A stretch of DNA of 64,000 bases from Caballeronia terrestris (GTDB taxonomy: Bacteria > Pseudomonadota > Gammaproteobacteria > Burkholderiales > Burkholderiaceae): contig NZ_FCOL02000014.1 of the NCBI RefSeq assembly GCF_001544515.1, positions 62,001 through 126,000 of the forward strand, written 5' to 3'. Of this stretch, positions 52,378 through 61,927 are shown piece by piece. How positions within the stretch are numbered: position 1 is the stretch's first letter; each line of letters begins with the position of its first letter. The notes under the pieces were generated by a model. The model did not search any database. It was not told where the DNA came from and saw nothing but the letters and a program-made list of their open reading frames with translations. Made by a program: the position numbers and the translations under genes.

Positions 52378-52875
52378 TTATTGATGCCCACCCGAAAACA
52401 GCGTCTCAAGCGGATAGTGGCTCTTAACAAACGGCGACTTGATGATCACATAGCTGAAGTATTTCTCGATGCCGATATCGCGCTCGAGCAGTCCTTCGAT
52501 GATGCTCTGATAGTGGCTCACGCTGCGCGTCACGAACTTGAGCAGGTAGTCGTACCCGCCGCTCGCGAGATGGCACTCGACGATCTCGTCGATATCCTTG
52601 ATCGCGTTGACGAACTTGATGAAGTCCTCGCGACGATGATCGGCGAGCGTCACTTCGGTGAAGACGATCTGCACGTCGCCAAGTTTTTCCAGCGAAATCT
52701 GCGCGCCATATCCGACGATATAGCCCGCCTTCTCCAGCCGCTTCACGCGGATAAGACAAGGACTCGGCGACAGCCCGACCGCGTCGGCAAGCTCGACGTT
52801 TGTGATGCGGCCTTTCTTTTGCAATTGCGAAAGGATCCGCAGATCGATACGGTCAAGCTTGCAGTCGTTGCTCAT
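52378..52875 (-). CDS. Lrp/AsnC family regulator
   Basis: 165 residues: N-terminal helix-turn-helix (LDRIDLRILSQLQKKGRITN then VELADAVGLSPSPCLIRVKR) and the C-terminal RAM ligand-binding domain (ECHLASGGYDYLLKFVTRS). It binds an amino acid and controls amino acid metabolism genes. It follows the class III aminotransferase by 59 bp on the same strand, so it likely senses the substrate of that enzyme. Confidence 0.92.
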   Translation of the reverse strand: MSNDCKLDRIDLRILSQLQKKGRITNVELADAVGLSPSPCLIRVKRLEKAGYIVGYGAQISLEKLGDVQIVFTEVTLADHRREDFIKFVNAIKDIDEIVECHLASGGYDYLLKFVTRSVSHYQSIIEGLLERDIGIEKYFSYVIIKSPFVKSHYPLETLFSGGHQ

Positions 52876-52934
52876 CTTGGTGGTGTCGCCCGGGCATCTC
52901 GAAAATGTCCGTCGATCTTATCACGCGGTATTTG

Positions 52935-54341
52935 TTACGCTGCCGCGCGCGTCGTCTTGTCTCGCGCGCCAAGTGCGGCGCGCACGTCGGGCTGGGCGAG
53001 CACGTCGTCGAGGGTCTTTTCGAGGCGCTCGAACATCATGTCGAACTCGCTTTCCGTGTAGCAGAGCGCGGGCGCGAAGCCGAGGATGTTGTCGTTGAAC
53101 GCGCGGAACACGAGGCGGTTTTCATAAGCGGCCGCAGCAATCCGCTCGGACAGTTTCAGCGACGCATCGAAGCTCTTTTTGCTCTCCTTGTCCGACACGA
53201 GTTCGAGCGCGCCGAGCAGCCCGCGATGCCGCGAATCGCCGACGAGCGGATGCGCGAGCAGCGCATCGAGCCCTTGTGCAAAGCGCGGCCCGCGTGCGAT
53301 GCCGTTCGCGAGCAGCCCGCCTTCGTGATAAAGCCGCATCACTTCGAGGCCGATCGCCGCGCTCACCGGATGCGCGGAATACGTGTGTCCGTGGCCGATC
53401 GCGGCCGCGGCATCGCCGCCGTCGGCGATGCCCTGGTAGACCGCGTCGGACATCAGCACGGCGCCCATCGGCGCGTAGCCGGCGGTCAGGCCCTTGGCGA
53501 CCGTCATCAGATCCGGCTCGACGCCTTCGCCTTCGCACGCGAAGAGCGGACCGGTGCGCCCGAAGCCGGTGATGACTTCATCGGCGACGAAGAGGATGTC
53601 GAGCTTGCGGCACGCGTCGCGCATCGCTTTCAGCCAGCCCTTCGGCGGCACGATCACGCCGCCCGAGCCCTGGATCGGCTCGCAAAAGAACGCGGCGACG
53701 TTTTCCGCGCCGAGCGCCGCGACCTTCGCTTCGAGCGCGGCGACCGATGCGGCGATCAGCGCGTTGTCGTCGGCGAACGTGTTGCGGTATGCGTAGGGCG
53801 ATGCGATGTGATGCTGCGTCGAAAGCGGCAAGTCGAAGTTGCGATGGAACGCGGGCAGGGCGGTCAACCCCGCGCCGACCGACGACGATCCGTGATAGCC
53901 GCGCTCGAGCGCGATGACGTGCTTCTTCGACGGACGGCCCGTCGCGTTGAAATAGTGCGTGATGAAGCGCAGCGCGGAATCAACGGCATCGGACCCGCCG
54001 AGCGTGAAGTACACGTGCTGAAGCGAAGCGGGCGACAGTTCGACGAGCTTCGCCGCCAGTTCGATCGCGGGCTCGGAGCCGAAGTGGAAGTAGCCGGTGG
54101 CGTAGGGCAGGCGCGTCATCTGCTCGGTCGCGGCCTTGACGATGCTCTCGTGTCCGTAGCCCGTGTTCACGCACCAAAGGCCGGAGAACGCGTCGAGCAG
54201 TTCGTTGCCGTCGATGTCGCGCAGGAACACCCCGTGCGCGGATTCGAGGACGGTGACGCCGCGCGCTTCGTGTGCGCGATAGCTGACTACCGGATGGATC
54301 AGGTGCTTGCGGTCGGCTTCGATGAGCGAAGGATTCGGCAT
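52935..54341 (-). CDS. Class III (omega-type) aminotransferase
   Basis: 468 residues from ATG 54341. Fold type I PLP enzyme: LERGYHGSSS (about 145-154), FVADEVITGFGRTG with Asp254, and TVAKGLTAGYAPMGA with the PLP lysine Lys283. Relatives include putrescine/beta-alanine/taurine-pyruvate aminotransferases. An amine or omega-amino acid donor is likely. Together with the PuuB-like oxidase and aldehyde dehydrogenase nearby, a polyamine-related substrate is plausible but unproven. Confidence 0.9.
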   Translation of the reverse strand: MPNPSLIEADRKHLIHPVVSYRAHEARGVTVLESAHGVFLRDIDGNELLDAFSGLWCVNTGYGHESIVKAATEQMTRLPYATGYFHFGSEPAIELAAKLVELSPASLQHVYFTLGGSDAVDSALRFITHYFNATGRPSKKHVIALERGYHGSSSVGAGLTALPAFHRNFDLPLSTQHHIASPYAYRNTFADDNALIAASVAALEAKVAALGAENVAAFFCEPIQGSGGVIVPPKGWLKAMRDACRKLDILFVADEVITGFGRTGPLFACEGEGVEPDLMTVAKGLTAGYAPMGAVLMSDAVYQGIADGGDAAAAIGHGHTYSAHPVSAAIGLEVMRLYHEGGLLANGIARGPRFAQGLDALLAHPLVGDSRHRGLLGALELVSDKESKKSFDASLKLSERIAAAAYENRLVFRAFNDNILGFAPALCYTESEFDMMFERLEKTLDDVLAQPDVRAALGARDKTTRAAA

Positions 54342-54491
54342 GTCGGTTCTCGTCTCGGGATGGGCTGGTGACGGTTCCATACTACTGAGTGAGTGCCCCT
54401 CGCCGTGTCGCCAAAAAAATGCTGAAAAAGCGTGGATGCCGCGTTTTACGATGCGCGCGCAGCATTTTGTGCTGTGCGCGCTTAAATGGAC

Positions 54492-55418
54492 TCAGTAACC
54501 GCGGCTCCGGTCGATCTGACCGATCATCGGCTGCCCCGCGCTATGCCGGCGAATATTGTCGAGCACGACGTCGACAGCGGTGTCTGGCCGCGTCGCGCTC
54601 GCGATGTGCGGCGTGATGCGCACGCGCGGGTGAGTCCAGAGCGGATGCGAAGCGGGCAGCGGTTCGGGATCGGTGACGTCGAGGACCGCGTTTTGAAGCT
54701 GGCCGCTTGCGAGGGCCGCGAGCAGATCGTCCTGATTCAGTTGCGGCCCGCGCCCGACGTTCACGATCGATGCGCCTTCAGGCAGCGCCGCGAAGAGCTT
54801 TGCGTTCAGCAGGCCACGCGTCGCATCGGTCAGGGGGAGAAGGCAGATCAGCACATCGGTGCGGGCGAGAAACGCATCGAGCGATTCGGTGCCCGCATAG
54901 CACTCGATCCCATCGAGCGTGCGCGGCGAGCGGCTCCATCCCGCGCACGGAAAGCCGAAGAGCCGCAGGCGTTCCAGCACGGCCGTGCCGAGCACGCCGA
55001 GCCCGAGCACGCCGACCCGCCGCGACGCCGCCGCGCGCACCGGCATCTCGCGCCACCGGCGCTGTTGCTGCTGCAAACCGTAATCGAAGAGATCGCGATG
55101 AATCGTGAGCACCGCTTGTGTCACGTATTCGACCATCCCCTCGACGATGCCCGGCTCGATCATCCTGACGACCGGCACATGCGCGGGCACGCCCGACAAA
55201 TCGAACTGGTCGATGCCCGCGCCCACCGAAAACACGACTTCGAGGTTCGGCAGCGTGCGCACGGGGTCTTCGGGCGGCTGCCACGCGGCGAGATAGCGGA
55301 TCGCCGCCGGGTCGCCGACATCGGGCCACACGCGGAATCCGAGGTCCGGCGCCTTCTGCGCGAAGAGCCGCGCCCATTGTTCGCCGCGCGCGGGATCGGC
55401 TTTATAGAGGAACGTCAT
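54492..55418 (-). CDS. Glyoxylate/hydroxypyruvate reductase A-like (GhrA)
   Basis: 308 residues of the D-isomer-specific 2-hydroxyacid dehydrogenase family. NAD(P)-binding VGVLGLGVLGTAV (about 135-147), catalytic Arg in VNVGRGPQLNQ, Glu in DVTDPEPLPASHPLW and His in ITPHIAS. The sequence follows GhrA. It reduces glyoxylate, hydroxypyruvate or a similar oxo acid. The stop of the upstream GNAT gene lies 4 bp before its start, so the two form one transcript. Confidence 0.9.
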   Translation of the reverse strand: MTFLYKADPARGEQWARLFAQKAPDLGFRVWPDVGDPAAIRYLAAWQPPEDPVRTLPNLEVVFSVGAGIDQFDLSGVPAHVPVVRMIEPGIVEGMVEYVTQAVLTIHRDLFDYGLQQQQRRWREMPVRAAASRRVGVLGLGVLGTAVLERLRLFGFPCAGWSRSPRTLDGIECYAGTESLDAFLARTDVLICLLPLTDATRGLLNAKLFAALPEGASIVNVGRGPQLNQDDLLAALASGQLQNAVLDVTDPEPLPASHPLWTHPRVRITPHIASATRPDTAVDVVLDNIRRHSAGQPMIGQIDRSRGY

Positions 55419-55422
55419 CGTG

Positions 55423-56304
55423 TTAGCAGACCGCCTGGTTGATGATGCCGAATTGCCGCACTTCGCTATCCACTGCGAGCGCGCCGTTGCGCGCCATCTT
55501 CACGACGGTATCGACGCGCGCGAGGCCCAGCCCTTCGAGCCAGTCCGAGAGGCCGCTGTCGCCGGGGGTATCGATGCGCACGAAGACGCCAGCGTTCAAC
55601 GCGAGCCAGTGGCTGATGAGCGCCTTTGCGCGGCTCGAGTCGTCGGAATCCGGCGCAATGACCGGGCCGATCGCATAGCCGCGGCCGAAGCGCCGGTAGA
55701 GCGCGAAGCCAAGCAGCTCGCCGTCGCGATCGAGCGCGATGCCGCCCGCGACGTCGAGCAAGGACGGCAGCATCGCGCTGCGGTCCAGCCCGCTCGCACG
55801 CGAGGCCAGTTCGATCAGGCGCGGCGCATCGCTGGAGCCGAGCGGGCGCAGGCGCTCGCCGGGCGGAAGCGAAACGAGCGGCGGATGGAACGCGGCGCCC
55901 TGATGCTGGTGCAGCGTGCCGATTTCGCGAAAACCGAGCTTTTCATATAGAGGCTTGCCGGCGGGCGTCGCGTGGAGGAGTGTGGTGCGATCACCGAGTT
56001 CTTCGAGCAGCAACTCCATCAGCTTGCGTCCGATGCCGCGCCCCTGCTGCTCCGGCGCGACGATCACCATGCCGAGCGAGGCCGTATCGCGGCCGTACTT
56101 CCAGCAGAGCGCCGTGCCGATCACGCCGCTCGCGTCCTCGGCGACGAAGCCCGTGCCCGCGTCGGCGACGAAACGCCAGTCGTCCGCGCGATGCGGCCAG
56201 TTGAGCCCGGTCGTGAGCGCGTGCGCGGCCGCGATGTCGCCGGTCGTGAATGGCCTGTATGAAAGCGCTTGCTTGCTGGCTTGATCGTTATTTGGGTCGG
56301 ACAC
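55423..56304 (-). CDS. Two-domain GNAT N-acetyltransferase
   Basis: 293 residues. The N-terminal GNAT domain has the acetyl-CoA motif VIVAPEQQGRGIGRKLMELL and LYEKLGFREIG. The C-terminal half (about 150-290) resembles the YitH-type acetyltransferase extension (RASGLDRSAMLPSLL, GFALYRRFGRGYAIGPVIAP). Substrate probably a small amine or amino acid. First gene of the minus-strand unit GNAT-GhrA-aminotransferase-Lrp. Confidence 0.88.
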   Translation of the reverse strand: MSDPNNDQASKQALSYRPFTTGDIAAAHALTTGLNWPHRADDWRFVADAGTGFVAEDASGVIGTALCWKYGRDTASLGMVIVAPEQQGRGIGRKLMELLLEELGDRTTLLHATPAGKPLYEKLGFREIGTLHQHQGAAFHPPLVSLPPGERLRPLGSSDAPRLIELASRASGLDRSAMLPSLLDVAGGIALDRDGELLGFALYRRFGRGYAIGPVIAPDSDDSSRAKALISHWLALNAGVFVRIDTPGDSGLSDWLEGLGLARVDTVVKMARNGALAVDSEVRQFGIINQAVC

Positions 56305-56543
56305 GCCGCCCTCCTTTGACTAGAGACTCACGCCCTTACTCTCGCATTGCACTGCAGCGTTGACTAGGACGATCTTTCTATCGCATCCGCGTTTGCCGTG
56401 CTTGCCGCAGATCGATGCAAAACGCGCAGTCGGCGCCCCGAGAACGCGCGCGATGTGCTGAATCGGGCTTTTTGTCGGTGAGTTATGCGGCACGTGAAGG
56501 CCTACGATTTCAGTCATCAAAGACGCTGCAAAGGACCCAGGCA
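56305..56543. promoter_or_regulatory. Divergent promoter region, GNAT unit / aldehyde dehydrogenase
   Basis: About 240 bp between divergently transcribed genes. I see no strong promoter boxes or palindromes by eye. It should hold the control region for both catabolic units, with the Lrp-type regulator as candidate. Confidence 0.45.
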
Positions 56544-58022
56544 ATGGACAGTTTCGATCCGGCAAAGATCGTCGTACGCGGTGGACATTTCATCGGTGGC
56601 GAATATGTCGACGAGGGCGCGGTGCGTATCGACGTGGCGCGGCCGTCGGACGGCGTCGTGTATGCGTCGGTGCCCGTCGCCGATGCCACGATGATCGACC
56701 GCGCGGTGGAAAACGCATGGACGGCGTTTCGCACGAGCGGCTGGCCGCGCATGGCGCCGCGTGAAAGGGCGCGCATCCTGCGCCGTTTCGCGGACCTCGT
56801 CGCCGCCGACGTCGAGACGCTCGCGCCGCTGGAAGCGATCGGCTCGACCCGCCCGGTGCGCGATGCCGCCGCCTGGGACGTGCCGTACACGGCCGAAGGC
56901 ATCCGCTTCTACGCGGAATTCGCGGACAAGCTCGGCGGCGAAGTGATGTCGACCGATCACGATCACCTCGGCATGACGATCGCCGAGCCGTACGGCGTGA
57001 TCGGCGCGATCGCTCCGTGGAATTTTCCGCTGGTGATGGCGTCGTGGAAGATCGCGCCGGCGCTCGCGGCGGGCAACGCGGTCGTGCTGAAACCGTCGGA
57101 AATGACGCCGTTCTCAGTCCTGCGGCTCGCGGAACTCGCGATCGAGGCGGGCGTGCCGAAGGGCATCTTCAATGTGGTGCAGGGCGACGGCCGCACGACC
57201 GGAGACGCGCTAGTGCGTCACCCGCGCATCGGCAAGGTGACGTTCACCGGCTCGACGCGCACCGGCGCCGCGATCATGGCCGCGTGCGCCGAGACCGGCA
57301 CGAAGCCTGTCACGCTCGAACTGGGCGGCAAGAGCCCGCAACTCGTTTTCGCCGATGCCCCGCGTCTCGACGACGTCGCGCGCCGCATCGCCGGGGCGAT
57401 TGCGGGCAACGCGGGGCAGGTGTGCAACGCGGGCTCGCGGCTGCTCGTCGAGCGGTCGATCGCGGACGATCTGGCGCTGCGCATCCAGCGCGTCTTCGCG
57501 GAACTCAAGCCCGGCGCCACCTGGGCGCGCGGCACGACGCTCCCGCCGATCATCTCGGAGCCGCAGGCCGCGCGTATCGAAGCGATCGTCGGGCGCACGG
57601 TCGCGAGCGGCGCGCAGTTGCGCTTCGGCGGCGAACGCGCGGACGGCGGCACGCCCGGCGCGTTCTATACGCCCACGATTCTCTCGAACGTCACGCAGCA
57701 ATCGGAAGCCGTGCGCGAGGAAGTGTTCGGCCCGGTCCTGACGCTGCAAACCTTCGACACCGAAGAAGAAGCGCTCGACCTCGCGCAGCATCCCGAGTAC
57801 GGCCTTGCGGCCGGCGTGCATACGGCCGACCTCGGCCGGGCGCTGCGGCTCGTGCGCGGCATCGAGGCGGGCAACGTATGGGTAAACCGCTACGGGAGAA
57901 CCAGCGATTTCATGATCCCGACAGGCGGTTACAAGCGCTCCGGCATCGGCAAGGACCTCGGACGGCAGGCTTACGAAGCGAATCTGCGCTTCAAGAGCGT
58001 GCTGATCGACCTGCGTCCGTAA
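56544..58022 (+). CDS. Aldehyde dehydrogenase (PuuC/gamma-aminobutyraldehyde type)
   Basis: 492 residues from ATG 56544 with AAGGACCCAGGC upstream; the longer frame to 56415 is unlikely. Motifs: IAPWNFPLVM, FTGSTRTGA, LELGGKSPQ (Glu), NAGQVCNAGSR (Cys) and EEVFGPVL. It should oxidise an amine-derived aldehyde, fitting a PuuB-like oxidase and aminotransferase nearby. It is divergent from the GNAT unit. Confidence 0.9.
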   Translation: MDSFDPAKIVVRGGHFIGGEYVDEGAVRIDVARPSDGVVYASVPVADATMIDRAVENAWTAFRTSGWPRMAPRERARILRRFADLVAADVETLAPLEAIGSTRPVRDAAAWDVPYTAEGIRFYAEFADKLGGEVMSTDHDHLGMTIAEPYGVIGAIAPWNFPLVMASWKIAPALAAGNAVVLKPSEMTPFSVLRLAELAIEAGVPKGIFNVVQGDGRTTGDALVRHPRIGKVTFTGSTRTGAAIMAACAETGTKPVTLELGGKSPQLVFADAPRLDDVARRIAGAIAGNAGQVCNAGSRLLVERSIADDLALRIQRVFAELKPGATWARGTTLPPIISEPQAARIEAIVGRTVASGAQLRFGGERADGGTPGAFYTPTILSNVTQQSEAVREEVFGPVLTLQTFDTEEEALDLAQHPEYGLAAGVHTADLGRALRLVRGIEAGNVWVNRYGRTSDFMIPTGGYKRSGIGKDLGRQAYEANLRFKSVLIDLRP

Positions 58023-58218
58023 GCCCAGGCGCGCCGTTGGAGGGCCACCGCAGACTCTGCTGTGGAGGCCCCTCAAAACGCACAGTTTGTGTCTTTGCAG
58101 GCCCCGAATCAGCGACACCCACGGTTTTTGCGCTGTTTAAATCTTCTACAGGAATGAGCTTTCCTGTTTTCGCCACTGAACCCGACGACGGGTTCAAAAC
58201 AACGATAGGACCTTCATC

Positions 58219-58887
58219 ATGATCGATTTCGAGCCGAAGTACATCACGTTCGACTGCTACGGCACGCTGACCAAATTCCGCATGGCCGACATGACACGCG
58301 AAATGTACGGTGACCGTCTGCAGGGCGCGGAGCTGGAGAAGTTCGTCGCGTTCTTCTCGGGCTATCGCCGCGACGAAGTGCTCGGCGCATGGAAGCCGTA
58401 TCGCGATGTGATCGTGAATTCGGTGCGCCGCACCTGCGAACGCATGGGCGTGGAGTTCAACGAAGCCGAAGCCGAAAAGTATTACACCGCCGTCCCGACC
58501 TGGGGCCCGCACCCGGACGTGCCGGAAGGCTTGTCGCGTCTCGCGAAGAAGTACAAGCTGGTGATTCTGTCGAATGCATCGAACGATCAGATCCAGAGCA
58601 ACGTCGACAAGCTCGGCGCGCCGTTCCACAAGGTCTTCACGGCGCAGCAGGCGCAGTCGTACAAGCCGCGCATGCAGGGCTTCGAGTACATGTTCGACCA
58701 GTTGAACTGCAACCCGGAAGACGTGCTGCACGTGTCGTCGAGCCTGCGCTACGACCTGATGACCGCGCACGACATGGGCATCAAGCACAAGGCGTTCGTC
58801 AAGCGCGGCCACGAACCGTCGACGCCGTACTACGACTACTACGAAGTCGACGACATCCCCGGCCTCGCGACGCTGCTCGGCCTGTAA
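58219..58887 (+). CDS. HAD hydrolase annotated as haloacid dehalogenase type II
   Basis: 222 residues. HAD nucleophile Asp12 in FDCYGTL, Ser/Asn in ILSNASND, Lys in YKPRMQGF and an acidic motif in HVSSSLRYDLMTA. In true L-2-haloacid dehalogenases the last motif is SSNxxD; the Asn is replaced by Ser here, so dehalogenase activity is doubtful and a phosphatase is equally possible. It is 26 bp upstream of the FAD oxidoreductase and forms an operon with it. Confidence 0.88.
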   Translation: MIDFEPKYITFDCYGTLTKFRMADMTREMYGDRLQGAELEKFVAFFSGYRRDEVLGAWKPYRDVIVNSVRRTCERMGVEFNEAEAEKYYTAVPTWGPHPDVPEGLSRLAKKYKLVILSNASNDQIQSNVDKLGAPFHKVFTAQQAQSYKPRMQGFEYMFDQLNCNPEDVLHVSSSLRYDLMTAHDMGIKHKAFVKRGHEPSTPYYDYYEVDDIPGLATLLGL

Positions 58888-58913
58888 GACCCGCCAACGC
58901 TCAGGGACACCCG

Positions 58914-60188
58914 ATGAAGCTCGATTCCTACTGGCTCGACACCGCGCCCACCTGCTCGCTCCTGAGCGAAGGACCGGTCGAAGGCCAAGTCGATGTCGCC
59001 GTGATCGGCGGCGGCTTCACCGGCCTGTCCGCCGCGCTGGCGCTCGCGAAACGCGGCGCGTCGGTGGCCGTGCTCGACGCGGGCCGCATGGGCGGCGGCG
59101 CGTCGGGCCGCAACGGCGGGCAGTGCAACACGGGCGTGGCGCAAGACTACGTGGCGCTCTACGCGCAACTCGGCGCCGATCGTGCACGCGGCTGTTATCG
59201 CGCGTATGCGTCGGCGGTGGAGACCGTCGAGCGCCTGATTCGCGACGAGCAGATCGATTGCGACTATCTCGCTTCGGGCAAGCTCAAGCTCGCCGCGAAG
59301 CCGCATCACCTCGAACACCTGGAAAAGACGGCGGAGCTGATCCGCCGCGAAGTCGACGCCGACATCGATATCATCGGCCGTGACCGGATTCGCAGCGAAG
59401 TGCAGTCGGACGCCTTCTACGGCGGCCTGCTGCAAAAACATGGCGGCCAGATGCACATGGGCAAGTTCGCCGTGGGCCTCGCCAATTCAGCGGCGCGCAA
59501 CGGCGCGCGGCTCTTTGAAAACGCATCCGTTTCGTCGATCGAAAAGGACGGCGGCGCGTACCGCATCGCCTCCGCGCGCGGCGAACTGCGCGCGAAACAA
59601 GTGCTGGTCGCGACAGGTCCTTCGCGGCATGGCCCGTTCGGCTGGTATCGCAGAAGGCTCGCGCCGGTGGGCTCGTTCATCGTTGTGACGGAGCCGCTTC
59701 CGGCCGCCGAACTCACGCGCCTGTTGCCGCAGCGCCGCTCGTACACGACGAGCCGCCTGATGCACAACTACTTCCGCGTGACGCCCGATTCGCGGCTTCT
59801 CATGGGCGGACGCGCGCGCTTCACGGCATCGGAACAGCCTTCCGATGCGAAGAGCGGCCGCATCCTGCAGGAAAACCTCGCCGCGATGTTCCCGACGTTG
59901 AGCGATGCGTGCATCGACTATTGCTGGGGCGGTCTCGTCGATATCACCGCCGACCGCCTCCCGCGCGCCGGCCAGCACGACGGCATCTATTTCTCGATGG
60001 GCTACAGCGGCCACGGCACGCAGATGGCGACGCACATGGGCCAGGTGATGGCCGATGTGATCGGCGGCAACGCGGACGCGAATCCGTGGCGCGAATTCGA
60101 CTGGCCCGCGATTCCGGGGCACACGGGCAAGCCGTGGTTCCTCCCGCTCGTCGGCACGTACTACCGCATCAAAGACGTCTTTTATTGA
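58914..60188 (+). CDS. FAD-dependent amine/amino acid oxidoreductase (PuuB/DadA-like)
   Basis: 424 residues. N-terminal FAD motif VAVIGGGFTGLSAALALAKR (about 24-43), then GGGASGRNGGQCN. Middle and C-terminal parts resemble gamma-glutamylputrescine oxidase (CDYLASGKLKL, YSGHGTQMATHMGQVMA). Such enzymes oxidise secondary amines or D-amino acids, producing aldehyde or oxo acid. The gene precedes an ABC importer, so imported amines or peptides are the probable substrates. Confidence 0.9.
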   Translation: MKLDSYWLDTAPTCSLLSEGPVEGQVDVAVIGGGFTGLSAALALAKRGASVAVLDAGRMGGGASGRNGGQCNTGVAQDYVALYAQLGADRARGCYRAYASAVETVERLIRDEQIDCDYLASGKLKLAAKPHHLEHLEKTAELIRREVDADIDIIGRDRIRSEVQSDAFYGGLLQKHGGQMHMGKFAVGLANSAARNGARLFENASVSSIEKDGGAYRIASARGELRAKQVLVATGPSRHGPFGWYRRRLAPVGSFIVVTEPLPAAELTRLLPQRRSYTTSRLMHNYFRVTPDSRLLMGGRARFTASEQPSDAKSGRILQENLAAMFPTLSDACIDYCWGGLVDITADRLPRAGQHDGIYFSMGYSGHGTQMATHMGQVMADVIGGNADANPWREFDWPAIPGHTGKPWFLPLVGTYYRIKDVFY

Positions 60189-60240
60189 AACAGAAACAGA
60201 TTACATAAAACCCATAGCACCCCTCACGCGGAGAAGTTTC

Positions 60241-61860
60241 ATGACCAAGGACAAATCGCTTGACGCAGTCGCCAACGCTGGCATCCGGCTCGACGAGCTG
60301 ACTCGACGCGGCGCCTCGCGGCGCGACGTCCTGCGCGCGATGGCCGCTGGCGGTCTGATGTCGATGACGGGCGCGGGCCTTCTCACCGCGAGCGGCGGTG
60401 CATTCGCCCAGCAGGCGAAGCCGAAGCAGGGCGGCAAGATCCGCGTGGCGACGCAGTCGGCCTCCGCCGCCGATACGCTCGATCCCGCGAAGGGCGCACT
60501 CGGCACGGACTATGTGCGCGCCAACATGTTCTACAACGGCCTGACCGAACTCGACTCGCATCTCGGCGCGCGCATGGGGCTCGCGGAATCGCTCGAAACG
60601 AAGGACGCGACCGTATGGATCGTGAAGCTGAAGAGCGGCGTGCAGTTCCACGACGGCAAGTCGCTCACGCCCACCGACGTCGTCTACTCGATCATGCGCC
60701 ACAAGGACCCGGCGACGGCATCGAAGGCGAAGACGCTCGCCGACCAGATCAAGGACGTGAAGGCCACCGGCCCGAACGAAGTGACGATCACGCTCGAAGG
60801 CGCGAACGCCGACCTGCCGGTGATCCTCGCGACCTCGCACTTCCTGATCATCAAGGACGGCACGAAGGACTTCAAGACGGCGGTCGGCACGGGCCCGTAC
60901 AAGGTGAAGGAATTCTCGCCGGGCGTGCGCACGGTCGGTGTTCGCAACGAGAAGTACTGGAAGCCGGGCAAGCCGTATATCGACGAGATCGAACTGATCG
61001 GCATCGGCGACGAACCGGCGCGTGTGAACGCGCTGCTTTCCGGCGATGTGCAGCTGATCAACGCGGTGAGCGCGCGCTCGACGGAACGCATCAAGGGCAC
61101 GCCGGGCTTCGGCGTGCTGGAAACGAAGACCGGGACGTACACCGACCTCATCGTGCGCGACGAAGGCGGGATCACCGGCAGCGACGATTTCCGCCGCGGC
61201 ATGATGTACCTGATGGATCGCGAGCAGATCCGCCGGGCGGTGTTCCGCGGCTACGGTGCGATTGGCAACGACCAGCCGATCGATCCGACCAACAAGTACT
61301 ACATGGCGGGCCTCCCGCAACGCGCTTTCGATCCGGAGAAGGCCAAGTTCCACTTCCAGAAGGCGAAGCTCGGCAGCGCGCCGGTGGAGATCGTGGCATC
61401 GCCCGCAGCGGACGGCTCGGTCGAAATGGCGATGCTGCTGCAACAGGTCGCGCCGCAAGCGGGTCTTAACCTGAAAGTGACGCGCGTGCCCGCCGACGGC
61501 TACTGGTCGAATCACTGGATGAAGCATCCGCTCGGCTTCGGGTCGGTGAACGGCCGCCCGAGCGCGGACGTGATCTTCACGCAGTTCTTCAAGTCCGACG
61601 CACCGTGGAACGAAGCCAACTGGAAGAGCCCGCAGTTCGACCAGATGCTGATCGCGGCGCGCGGCGAACCGGACGACGCCAAGCGCAAGAAGATCTACGG
61701 CGACATGCAGGTGCTGGTGAACCAGTCGGGCGGTATCGGCATTCCGCTGTTCCAGAGCTCGCTCGATGCCTACACGAGCAAGCTCAAGGGTCTCGGCTCG
61801 GTGCCGCTCGCGGGCCTGATGGGCTTCGCGTTCGCGGAGAACGTCTGGCTCGAAGCCTGA
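60241..61860 (+). CDS. ABC transporter substrate-binding protein, family 5 (peptide/opine/amine)
   Basis: 539 residues. The N-terminus has a Tat-type signal (SRRDVLRAMAAGG, cleavage at AFAQ about residue 58) instead of a normal Sec signal. The mature part belongs to the DppA/OppA family (KLKSGVQFHDGKSLTPTDVV near residue 125-144). It binds the substrate in the periplasm and delivers it to the two permeases that follow. Which peptide or amine is bound is unknown. Confidence 0.93.
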   Translation: MTKDKSLDAVANAGIRLDELTRRGASRRDVLRAMAAGGLMSMTGAGLLTASGGAFAQQAKPKQGGKIRVATQSASAADTLDPAKGALGTDYVRANMFYNGLTELDSHLGARMGLAESLETKDATVWIVKLKSGVQFHDGKSLTPTDVVYSIMRHKDPATASKAKTLADQIKDVKATGPNEVTITLEGANADLPVILATSHFLIIKDGTKDFKTAVGTGPYKVKEFSPGVRTVGVRNEKYWKPGKPYIDEIELIGIGDEPARVNALLSGDVQLINAVSARSTERIKGTPGFGVLETKTGTYTDLIVRDEGGITGSDDFRRGMMYLMDREQIRRAVFRGYGAIGNDQPIDPTNKYYMAGLPQRAFDPEKAKFHFQKAKLGSAPVEIVASPAADGSVEMAMLLQQVAPQAGLNLKVTRVPADGYWSNHWMKHPLGFGSVNGRPSADVIFTQFFKSDAPWNEANWKSPQFDQMLIAARGEPDDAKRKKIYGDMQVLVNQSGGIGIPLFQSSLDAYTSKLKGLGSVPLAGLMGFAFAENVWLEA

Positions 61861-61927
61861 GGCCGTTTTCGTCACAGCGCGCGCCGCGCTTTCGCGGCGC
61901 GCGGTCTCAACCCAGGAGGCGTTTCCG

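Noticed and set aside
58035..58080. Imperfect hairpin after the aldehyde dehydrogenase gene
   Set aside because: Stem has mismatches and there is no T-tract; not strong enough to call a terminator.
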